DNA from: Alisma plantago-aquatica
Taxonomy: Eukaryota > Streptophyta > Magnoliopsida > Alismatales > Alismataceae
Assembly (NCBI GenBank): GCA_963693085.1
Contig: OY856410.1
Location: forward strand, 890,767,835-890,831,834
Length of the DNA: 64,000 nucleotides
Reading direction: 5' to 3'
A program made the translations under genes and the position numbers. Shown one piece after another: positions 48,201 to 57,998 of this stretch. Numbering within the stretch: the stretch's first letter is position 1; each line of letters starts with the position of its first letter. A model generated the notes under the pieces. The model was not told the origin of the DNA. It saw nothing but the letters and a program-made list of their open reading frames with translations, and did not search any database.

Positions 48201-51200
48201 TCATGTATGAACCTCATGCTATCATCTTCTCAACTTGATGAGGTCATATCAACCCTTCAATCAAGTACATACAACTATGATTAACATAGAGTACCACCTC
48301 ATTGGTCCTATAAGCAATTAGGGTTCATCCCTTAATTAGCACTAATCACTTAGGTACTATTAGGATTTCAACCTTTGTACCTTCATTGATTATCATTACT
48401 AATCATCATTTGATCAATGGATCATTCATCATCTTAATTCTCAAGAGATTCAATTACATTGGACCTCCAATACATAAGGTATCCAATTGAATTGACCAAT
48501 TGTATCTTCAATTACAATAGGTGTCCAAGTGGATTAACCAATTGAATCCTTAATCAATCTTGACTACTTGAGCCCCAAATGGTCTTAGTCTTTCAAAGTT
48601 CAAATGATTTGAAACCGTTTGGTAAAGGTGGTGCTTGAGACCATTGCTAAAGCAAGTACTTGAAACCGTTTGCTAAAGTACTTTTTTGAAACCGCATGGA
48701 CTCAACCGGTTTGGGTTTGTTTGGTCCCAAATGGTCTTGAGACCGTTTGGTCCAAACCTCCTCAGAACCGCATGGACCAAATATGGTCTCAACTAATCAA
48801 ATTGAAGTCGGGTTTCCAATGTTGATTCCTTCAATCATTGAATTCATGTAACCAATCATCAATTGGACCTATCATCATACTTCAATTGAGTTAAATGGTT
48901 CAACCTTCAACTAATTTGACCCTCAATTTATCATCAATTAGGGTTTGAATCAATTGGATTAGGGTTTGGAATCGATGGTCCTTCAACATTAATCAATGTA
49001 AGATTAGTTACTTTGAAACCATTGAACCATCATCCAAATTGAACATGACCTAACCCCAAATGTTCTTGAGACTGTTTGCCCATGTCAACATCACAATCCA
49101 AGTCAATCAATCAAAGTTTGGATCATTGTATTGATCACCAAATCAACATTTGATTGCACTTCAACTTAGTACCTTTAGAACTTCAAACACCTAACCATAG
49201 TCAACCCTAGACCTCCAAACGGTCTTGGGTGACCCCCAAACGGTCTTGAGATCGTTTGGATGACCTCCAAACGGTCTTCAGACCGTTTGCCCATTATATC
49301 ATCATCAACCATGTCATTCAATTAGGGTTTGGATCCTGGATTGGTCACCAAATCAACACTTAATTGTATTTCAATTTGGTATCTTTGGACCTTAAAACAC
49401 TTGACCAAACTTAACCCTAGACCTCCAAACGGTCTTGGGTGACCCTTGGGTCAATCAATCCAAAGCATCAACTCATTCAATTGCAAAATCAGCACTTAGC
49501 CGATTAGGGTTTATACCATATGTTTGAATCTTCAAATACCTAGCCATACTCAACCATAGACCTCCAAACGGTCTTGTTTGACCTCCAAACGGTCTTGAGA
49601 CCATTTGGGTGACTCCCAAATGGCTTTGAAACCGTTTGGGTCAATCAACCCAAGTTTCAAACTCAATCACTTATGAAATCAACACTCAAACCGATTAGGG
49701 TTTAGGTGATTGATGGACCTTCAACTCATGAACCGATTGGACTTAATCAATAACAATTGATGGATCATTAACCTAGATCATTATGAACAAGTCCCCAAAT
49801 GGTCAACCCTGGTCAACATCACCAAACGGTCTGAAACTGTTTGGTCTCATGCGGTTTGCTGAAACCGTTTGCTACTAAACGGTTTGAAACCGTTTGCTCC
49901 CAAAACACAAACCGTTTGGACATTTGATTGAAATCGTTTGGTCAAGATATTTGGGGAGGTGTGTTATTATGATGATTTCATCATCATCAAGCTCTAGACC
50001 CACGAAACCTACTATGATTTCCATGGAAATTGCATCAATCAACCAAATCAATAATTGTAACTAGAGAAATGATCATTATTTGATGGGGATTTGAATACAA
50101 TAACAAAGTTAGGGTTTCAAGTTATAAAACCCACCTCCAATTGAGATACAAAGCTCCAAGATCACTACAACAATGGTGGATGAAGCTTTTGCAACTCCCC
50201 CAAGGCTCGTCCTCAAGCTTTTGGTTGAAAAGATTAGCTAGGGTTGAAGAGGAGATCAAAATAAGAAGAAATCCATAATTTATTTTCGATTTTCACCATG
50301 GAATCAAGGTGAGGGGTCGTCCTCCAGGTCCTCCCTAGCTCCCTTGGTCAGTTTCCAAGCAAGGAGAAGAAGTGCAAACGAAAAACCCTTTCATTTGGCT
50401 TGTAAAGGGTCTTTTTATAAGAAATTCAAGGAGAGAGAAAGTGCCTTAAAAAATTCATTTAATCCCAAAAATATGGCCTCCTCTTCCCCCTCATATTCCT
50501 TAGGAACAAGTCTATCCTGTTTGCCTCTTATTCCTCTCAATTATCCATGATTTAAAGAAAAGCAAATCAAGCACCTTAAATCATATAATAATAATATCCA
50601 TATGTGAGTGGATATTTCTTTTTCTTATAAAATTGTGAGTGAGTTATCCATTCCCTTGGATATTTTCGTGGTCCTTGCAAAGCTCAAGGACGTCCACACA
50701 CATCATAATCCAACCATTTTAATTTTGGTTGAATGCCCTTTAATTAATACATTTATTTTTGCCCTAAATCGAATTAGGGTTTCAATTAGGATTAAATCTT
50801 GATTATTTTAATATCAAGATTCTCTCTCCTCCAACTTAATTCAAATGAGGCGCCCCTCTCATTTTATTTGCTCTAAATGGTTCCAAGAAACATTAGGGAC
50901 CTTATTGAAGTGGTAATTTTCATACTGAACCCTAGGTTTTGGGTAAATTGCACTTTTACACCAAAACTAGGTTTTAATGCATAAACATTGCTTTATCAGC
51001 TTTTCCTTGGTACTCAGGCTACCACAATCCATACCTTTTCATCATATTCATTCTCATGATGCTTCAACACAATAGGAACATATTATCATGCAACATTTGC
51101 AATCTAACTCCTCAACTTGGGTAATTTGCACTTTAGTCCAAAATAAGCAAACATTGCTTCAACATTGTTCAAACATGACCAAAATTGAAACATAAGTTTC

Positions 51201-51304
51201 TCATGAGCCATAATTACCTTTCACAAGATAAGATTAAACATATAATCATCTCTCTTAATCAAAACACCTAGGGTTAAAGTGTAACCCTGGTCAGGGATGT
51301 TACA
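45289..51304 (-). repeat. Right LTR of the tandem gypsy (6016 bp)
   Basis: Same termini and contents as 37282-42900, with the minisatellite at 46190-46975, the 28-bp repeats at 47745-47942, the palindrome array at 48570-49945 and the TATA box at 50412-50419. It is longer chiefly because it keeps 47080-47566. At 6 kb it is among the longest LTRs I would expect in plants. The right end abuts a relic of the gypsy-1 LTR family. Confidence 0.88.
46190..46975. repeat. 36-bp minisatellite in right LTR
   Basis: Same units as at 38200-38935 but with a different number and order of variants, including several more of the ccaggtattgggagttagcc type. The open frame across it is 170 codons (46168-46680). 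Copy number has therefore changed since the LTRs were identical. Confidence 0.85.
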
Positions 51305-51331
51305 GATTGTGTGAGTGGGGGTAGGGCATAC
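51305..51331. other. Short junction next to the gypsy-1-type LTR
   Basis: gattgtgtgagtgggggtag and on, between the tandem gypsy end and the presumed LTR start at 51332. It should include a target duplication for the tandem gypsy, but the left partner is lost, so this cannot be tested. Confidence 0.35.
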
Positions 51332-52052
51332 GTGTTTGGGGGCTTTTAATACATGATTAGATCTAGGGTTAGGTAAAAAACAAGGTACAAGTCTTCATGG
51401 CAATAAACATGGAGAGGTACTCAAAAATTCTGGAAAATGGATGAAATAGGATGAGAAAACATGGGACAATGGGCTCGATCCAAAAACAAAGCCAATGGCA
51501 CCGAAATTTTGCAAAACATGTCATGATTGACCAAGATTCAAGGGACTAGGGTTGCCCCCTCACCTGACGACATGTACCACGATGACCTGAGGTATAGGAC
51601 GACCACACAACCTTCAGATCATGATCCTATGGGATGTGGGCCAACACCCTGCCCCGGGTAAGCCATGCTGAGAGGCCCATCAAGATTTGTTTCAGCTCAA
51701 AACAAAGGAAAAAAGGCTATAAATTTGATTTAATCATGCTATTTTCAAGAATTATGATAGGGGTCTAGGAAGCTCCTTTTGGGTTGAAATTTGGATAGAA
51801 GGCTTATAATATAGTTTAAAATATTCACAAAATGTTGCGATTAAAAAGATAAAGTTAGGTATGGAAATGATGAAAAGGAGCATTAGGTAAAAAATAATAT
51901 GTATTTCTGTATACACAAGGTATAGTTATGTATCTAAAGTCCGTTTAAGAGTCCAAACTTGTAAAATAATTCAATGATGATAAAATGTAAAAGAAATATA
52001 GGATTAGAATATAAAATTTACTTATTTGAAAACTCATTTTATTAGAACAACA
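51332..52052 (-). repeat. Diverged LTR of the gypsy-1 family
   Basis: Aligns collinearly with 4797-5508 from tgtttgggggc to aacaaca, with perhaps a quarter of positions changed. Either it is the 5' LTR of gypsy-1, moved 46 kb away by the insertions between, or it is an independent copy. No gag-pol of this family lies directly next to it, because the tandem gypsy abuts its inner side. Confidence 0.6.
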
Positions 52053-52828
52053 CATGTGGAAAAAGAAAAATTAGAAGTACGACAGAAGGTAGTACCAAAC
52101 ATTATGGTGGTGAGTGGTAGTAGTAGAGAAACACTAATCATTGGAGGTAATTGTGCACTTCAAAGGAGAAGAAACAATGGCAATTTCAAAGGAGCACATC
52201 AACACCAAAATAGTAACAAAGGTGCGGGTCAAAGGTCTGGGAATTGGGTTTCATAGGGTGGTGGTGGCAGTGGGTGGAAGGGATGAATTTGAGGGGGAAG
52301 TGAAATGTCATTTTTGTAGACATAGTCTAGTCTTTAACATCTATATCAACTACCATTACTAAATATAATAAACTCTCCAGTATTATATGTATAATCAATC
52401 TTTTTCAAATTTATTAAAGTTGATCCTAAGTTTTTGTAGTAAAGTGTCACTATAAAGTAATCAGATCTTGTATTTTTTACTCAGGTACCAATTTCCACTA
52501 ATAATCGACGCCATATAGTGCAAGTTTCATTTAATAATCATGTCTATAATGTGAGTCATAGTTTCCATGATAGCATCTATGTCTTTTTGAATCAGATAAT
52601 GGTATTACATATGTTTGATTTTATGTTTGTAGCCAACACTATACGAAGTGAACCCACATGTGCCATTTGTATTAATGCACCCAATTAACTTTGGCTAGGA
52701 TAACACAACACAATGAAAATCCACTATGGGTGAGTGTGGTGAGATGGTGTGAGGCAAGGCTACAACCTGGGTCCAACTAGATCTAATCGGTAGCCTCCGA
52801 CTGGAACAAGCCCTGGTGCAGTCATGTT
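52053..52828. other. Unassigned sequence with a possible gag-like scrap
   Basis: 52060-52320 encodes RRNNGNFKGAHQHQNSNKG and, one frame over, EVKCHFCRH. This order (basic Gly/Asn-rich tract, then the first half of a CX2C knuckle) is reminiscent of a copia gag, but it is too short and frameshifted to claim. The rest shows nothing I recognise. Confidence 0.25.
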
Positions 52829-53619
52829 TTGGGATGTAAATGGGTAGGGTATGGTACGATTATGGTCGTATCCATAACCATAACCATTTATTTAAGAGGG
52901 TATGTGTATGTGTATATACCCACTTTTTCCAAAACTATACCCGCACCATAATTGTACCCACATAACCATTGGATATTGGATGGGTAACTGGGTATATGGT
53001 TATGAATAGACTTGCTACATAACACAACATAAACTTTGAGTACAACAAGCAACAGACTAATTAGGTGATACTGATGCTAGTATGGCATTAAATGCATTCT
53101 ATATTGTGTGAATATAGCAGTTGATAAGTAAATAATATGTCATCTTATAAAGGACAACCAAGAGTTACATGTTGATACAGCTAAATCAAATTATAAAAAA
53201 GAATGATGATTGTTGGCTCTATTGGTAAATATAACAAAGTTTGACTACATTATTAGTAGAAAAATAAAATCAACAATTGATCTCAGACATCATGTTGGCT
53301 TGTCTTCACATTGATGAATATGGATCATCACATTCTAATATAAACTTTTACTATTTTAAGGTACTTATACTTACAAAGTTTGAGGGATACAATATGCACT
53401 ATTACATTCTAATATAATTTTTTATAAAAATATATTTAAATAGATATATGGGTATACATGGTATGGATACATACATAACCATAACCTTATATATTGAGAG
53501 GTGGATACGTGGGTACAAGGCTAAGAGGTTATAAAAATTTATACCCAAGACGGATTTAGAGGGTATGGGTTTGAGGGTATGCGGGTATACCCATGTCCAT
53601 ATACAACCCTAGTCGTGTT
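52821..53619. mobile_element. hAT-like non-autonomous DNA transposon with 8-bp duplication
   Basis: The element body is 52829-53611. Left end ttgggatgtaaatgggt, right end (reverse complement) tagggttgtatatggac, an imperfect inverted repeat like the T(A)GGG(A/T)TGTAAATGG ends of plant hAT relatives. It is flanked by gtcatgtt (52821-52828) and gtcgtgtt (53612-53619), an 8-bp duplication with one change, the size made by hAT transposases. The interior is AT-rich with repeated accataacc/ggtatgg words and encodes no transposase. Confidence 0.6.
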
Positions 53620-56289
53620 AAAGTGGGGTGTAGCACAATGGGGAGAGCAACATGGCTTATCTTCTGGCCATCTGATCAAGATCAGAGAGCATAGATTTTT
53701 CCGCTATGATGTAAAAATTCAAGAGAACAACTTGCAAAAATTCAAAATAATAAGATTATGAGAAAATTGCAAATAAGACAATTTTTTTTTGCATAAAAAG
53801 GATATCTATCTAATGGAACCAATTCGTTAGGCTTTTTCTGAAGTAGGAGATCCATGCGTGCTCTCAAAGAATTTCGGTCCAGGAAGGAAGCCTATGGTAA
53901 AGCATAATAGTAATAGTAAGACGACAATGCAACTTATCCTTGAGTTCCATTATTAACATAGAATCGTCAGGATAAATGGACAACCAACCTTCTTTAAGCT
54001 TAATCCTCCCCAAATGACCTTCCTTTTACTCCAACATGACTGAAAATGTGGTGGAGGGGTTAATTTTGGTGGTGGGGGTGTAAATTTGGATAGTCTAAAC
54101 CAATATACAAACCGTCGGTAATAAACCTAACATCCCATATGTACCATCCCCTACATGATATTTTATATAAAAAAAACCTGCACAAAACTCGTGGGTCAGT
54201 GCACCATGGCATCACAATATAGGTTCACCAATTCAGGAAACCAATCACACAATATTTTGCATGGAACTAGAGTTCACCCACCTCTTGCGCTCTATATCAC
54301 AATCTTCTTGGTTATGTGAAACCAATTAAGCTGTTCTCGTTCTCTTAAACGGAGTTCTGCTGCTGGAGGTTTCCATCACTGTGATTCGTGACCCACTTCA
54401 TCCTTCCGCACTGTCCCATAGGTTTCATCATTGAAATTGCCTCAGTGAACGACCACAGTTATAAGTTTTACGTCATCTAGATGATTGCATCAGATTTGAC
54501 ACTGTATTTGGTACTTCTGAATATGTAATTATGATCCTTGTGATGCGTTTGATTTTTCGTGACGCATACCATCATGCTAGAAAGCAAAGATTATAACGAC
54601 AGAAAGCTTAACAATACTCATGAATACAAATTAAATTTAATCAAAGTTGTCCTTGCAACGAACCAACTTCATGCTAAGTTCAACCTATAAGAGGGTCGTT
54701 ATCTCCTCTGATACGATCAGATCATGGCCTTAAGGCTAAAGCACAACTAACTTGATGCTGACAAGACCGAGTCCACGGGAATCGGCCCTCGCATCAGAAT
54801 ATCTCCCCCCATCGCGCACTAATCTTATTGCACCACCACGACAATAGAGTGGGTAATGATGTCCTCCCTCCACCATCCATCCCTCTAATCAAACCGCAAT
54901 TGTGTTCCAGACCAAACACTCACGCACACAACTACACGCCGTCCGCAGGGTCTACTGCACGATAATCCACACGCCAAGAGAATCTTCCCCGTCCACGGCG
55001 GTTAAGCGGCGGAGGAAAATTAAAAAGCAAAAAGCTTTCATAAGTTGGAGAAAGAATGGTGGGGTTCGATGATAAGATCATAGGTGGATGGGGGAAGCAA
55101 ACGAGACGTTTAAAGTTGGGAGTTTGAAAGGGACCTCACAGTGGTAGCAGCACACTGTCTCTTCACTTTAGTTTCTCCCAACACACTACCCCCTTCTCGA
55201 GAACGAGGCTGCTTCATGCTGATTGCTGAGAGAGTGCGCACTTGTGGCCCAAAGCCTGAGGAGAAATTCTAGTGGGTGGGAATCTGGGGGGAGACATTAT
55301 GCCACTGGGCTGGTGTTCATGGGAGCGTGAGGAGGGATGTTCCAGGATTCCATGATTCCTTCCACTGGTCATTTGACCCTGGAGAAGAGACAGTACTTCA
55401 CATCTGACGGGAATTTTAGCATTCGAACAGAGTTTTCAGACTCCCCAAGAATGTCTATAATGACAGGTAAACATGTCGTATGTGCCTCGTCAGGCACATG
55501 GTGATGGATGTCCTAAACCAGTTATATTCTGTGTCGTTCTGTGAACAAAACAAAGGAAAATCCATCGCAGGGCTTTGGTCGTGTCTGTTGGAGAAGGTGC
55601 AGCGACAACAGGAAAGAGGTTTATATAAGTCTAGCTCGCGGCGTTTCTTGGAAAGTATGTTTCGATCTTCCAACAAATAGACTCCGAAAGTTTATCATGT
55701 GTCTTTTGATTTCATGTGCTGAACCACGAAGAATGGATGATTTATATGCAAAATCAAACAAAGCCATCTGCATAGGAAAGCAGAAATCAGAGAGGCATTC
55801 ATGATTGGTCGAAATATGTGAAGTAATGATGTTGAATGATTGGGCTTTTGGGAAAGATCTGCTTTATACCAGACACTAACTAAGTTTGGTCTTATAATAT
55901 CATGTACAAAGAAAACTGATTGACGCAAATAAGAAACAAATATGATGTTTGATTGCAAACCGTCCTTACTTCTCGGTCACTACCAAACTAATTGCACGAA
56001 TGCTGCCATGTCTTGCATTAAAAAGAATTGTCCAGAACTTATTATTTTTCACCCAAATCACCCCAATTCGACCATTTTAAATTTAGAGAAAAACTCCATA
56101 ATCAACTAAGTCAGATCATATATTCTATACGAACTAAAAAGAATTATATTACAATGCTCATAAAACATTATTTATCCTCCGTAAGCAATACATATATTTC
56201 CACTATCGTATATCACGACCATTTTTCTGGCAATGCAGATAGATAAAGGTTGTGATAGACTCGGAGAGAATTCTTATTAACAGACGTAA
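53620..56289. other. Unassigned, partly GC-richer DNA; no gene found
   Basis: This 2.7 kb has no LTR termini or transposon proteins that I can see. Between about 54700 and 55450 base composition is more balanced than elsewhere, with C-rich and G-rich patches (for example cccccttctcgagaacgagg). Overlapping open frames of 66-87 codons at 55455-55958 have no recognisable motif and overlap each other on both strands. It may be low-copy or ancient sequence; I cannot assign a function. Confidence 0.4.
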
Positions 56290-56373
56290 GTAGGAGAGGC
56301 CCATGAGTTCAAATTAAGTATTTTTTGAAAGGGGGACGGGAAACCCTATGATTGGGGTTCCCCGTTTCTAATA

Positions 56374-56593
56374 TTACGAAATCAAATCACTGTCTACAAG
56401 ATGCTTTAAGCTCAAAGGGAAATGACTCAACAAAGAAAACCTAGCTACATGCCCCCGACGAGCCATATTGGCCACCTCATGGGTACTCTGTTACCTCTAC
56501 GATTAACATAAAGTAGACTACAGAAAGAAAACTGATGGACTAGTTCCTTGACATCTTCCGCAATCGATCCTATATAGTCCCGCCGCTCTTTCT
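56374..56593 (-). pseudogene. LINE-type RNase H (RVT_3) C-terminus, left part
   Basis: Minus-strand continuation of the pseudogene at 63138-64000, separated by Sire-2. It reads YIGSIAEDVKELVHQFSF, then LYVNRRGNRV, then, after a small frameshift near 56480, HEVANMARRGHVARFS and on to a TAA at 56374. The VNRxxNxVAH-like segment is the conserved end of the RNase H domain found in plant L1-type LINEs and derived zf-RVT/RVT_3 genes. The sequence beyond the stop (56290-56373) would be 3' untranslated. Confidence 0.7.
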
Positions 56594-56954
56594 TGTTGAC
56601 TCAAGGTCAATTAGGTCAATGTTGACTCACGTCTAAATTGACTAAACCTGTGTTTTAATGATGACTAACCATTCCACATATTGGTGTCTAATGCTTCTAC
56701 ATTGAGTGATTTCAGATTAGGTTTAGACACACTCCAAATGCCCTAACTTGCGCATATCAAATTGGAGAAAGGACAAGTCAAAATAGCTACAAGTGTGCAA
56801 TTTGGGATCTCTATGTAAATGACCTTAGAATTGCTTTGTAATCACTTGTAATGATTGTATGACTTGTAATTAAGCTTAGAAAAATTATTGGGACACAAAA
56901 ATCCATCATTTGTATAGTTCAACGAAAATTCCAAAATACCCATAACAGGGATTT

Positions 56955-57215
56955 TGTCGGCCGAATTCCAAACTCGGCCGATCCATATATTCTGTAATTT
57001 TTGTTGCAATCGGCCGAGTTACAAACTCAGCCGATTCCCGTTCGGTCGATTTTCTAGCTAGGAAACTCGGCCGATCCACTGATCGGTCCGAGATGAAAGT
57101 CGACCGATCGGCCAAGTTTCTCCAAGGGAACTCGGCCGACAGTCTAGCTTTCAACCTTGTCTTTTAGTGGTTCGGCCGAATTGCCTTTATAGAAACTCGG
57201 CCGATCAGACTGTAC
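56955..57215. repeat. Palindromic word array CTCGGCCGA / TCGGCCGAG
   Basis: About ten copies of actcggccgat or its reverse, plus variants (ggtcgatttt, gtcgaccgatcggcc), in 260 bp. The array ends about 125 bp upstream of the TATA box, and the counterpart in the 3' LTR is at 62145-62405. Several of the differences between the two LTRs fall inside these words. Confidence 0.8.
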
Positions 57216-57340
57216 TGGAATGCAGAAAAGTGATTCTAGCCGTTGTGGAGTTGCAACAAGTGAAAATAGATCCGTTGCAAGCCACAAAACGGGTAGTTTT
57301 CGTTCACAAGTGTTCCCAAAGGCTAAGAGGCATCCTCAGC

Positions 57341-57348
57341 TATAAATA
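57341..57348 (+). promoter_or_regulatory. TATA box of Sire-2 5' LTR
   Basis: TATAAATA in the context gctataaatagg, the same as in Sire-1 (1278). The counterpart in the 3' LTR is 62531-62538. Confidence 0.7.
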
Positions 57349-57644
57349 GGACCCCTTGGGATTCATTCCAAGGTTGAGCATTCATTGCAAACTCTTTGTG
57401 AGGTTTCTATTCTATAGTTGAGTGCTTCCTACAGCCTCCTCTCTCTCTCTAAGCTTAATCACTTGCTACATCCATTAGAGTGAGTAGGAAATCTGTAAGA
57501 GAGCTAGTCCCATTTGTATATCTAGTGAAGCTCTCACTTCCACAACCTCCCCATCTCTCCATTTCAATCATGAAGATGAAGGTTCTCTCTCTTGTCCAAG
57601 AGAGGTGAAGAAGAACAAGGGAAGGAGTCCCTTGGTGAAGATCA

Positions 57645-57870
57645 AGGCTGAAGACTTGGAGCTAGAGTGGGTAAGCCCTTGGAGAAGGCAGAAGACTCAA
57701 GCTCAAGTGGGTAAGTCCTTGGTGGAAAGCTTCTCCGAGTGAAGGTGAAGTCAAAGGCGGAAGATCCAAGAAGAGTGGGTAATTCCTGCAAGGCCGAAGA
57801 CTTGTGCAAGAGTGGGTAAGTCCTTGGAGAAGGCCGAAGACTCTTGCAAAGTGGGTAAGTCCTTGGTAAG
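57645..57870 (+). repeat. Purine-rich repeat with splice-donor-like GTAAGT words
   Basis: Four to five diverged units of about 36-60 bp (gaagactcttgcaa then agtgggtaagtccttgg). GTAAGC, GTAAGT, GTAATT, GTAAGT and GTAAGT occur at 57671, 57711, 57779, 57816 and 57855. All lie downstream of the TATA box, so they would be in the transcript leader. Confidence 0.7.
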
Positions 57871-57948
57871 GTTGAAGACTCTTTGTATTGGATATCTCTA
57901 TTCACCCCCCCTCTAGAGCACCTAAGTCACCCATATAGGATCCAACAA

Positions 57949-57966
57949 GTGGTATCAGAGCGGGTC
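57949..57966 (+). promoter_or_regulatory. Primer binding site of Sire-2 (initiator Met tRNA)
   Basis: gtggtatcagagcgggtc, one base after the LTR. TGGTATCAGAGC is the standard plant iMet site. Confidence 0.9.
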
Positions 57967-57998
57967 TTCTCCAAGCATACTTCTACAAGTAGGAGAAG

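Larger units (their letters stand above)
35886..51304 (-). mobile_element. Tandem, gag-only Ty3/gypsy structure (gypsy-3/4)
   Basis: Order on the plus strand: internal piece A (35886-37281), LTR (37282-42900), internal piece B (42901-45288), LTR (45289-51304). Each internal piece has a Met-tRNA primer site next to the LTR on its right and a gag relic on the minus strand. The middle LTR is shared: it is the 5' LTR for piece A and the 3' LTR for piece B. No protease, RT, RNase H or integrase is present in either. The leftmost LTR is lost. Such LTR-internal-LTR-internal-LTR arrays usually arise by unequal recombination. LTR ends match Tekay-type gypsy-2 (ccaggtcagggatgttaca). Confidence 0.8.
56594..57947 (+). 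repeat. 5' LTR of Sire-2 (1354 bp)
   Basis: From TGTTGACTC to ggatccaaca. Palindrome words cggccgag/ctcggccg are clustered at 56955-57215, the TATA box is at 57341-57348, and a purine-rich repeat with GTAAGT words lies at 57645-57870. The tattcacccccc string near the end matches the Sire-1 LTR end. Confidence 0.94.

Noticed and set aside
55455..55958. Cluster of 66-87 codon frames on both strands
   Set aside because: They overlap each other, have no motif, splice structure or conserved start, and are compatible with chance.
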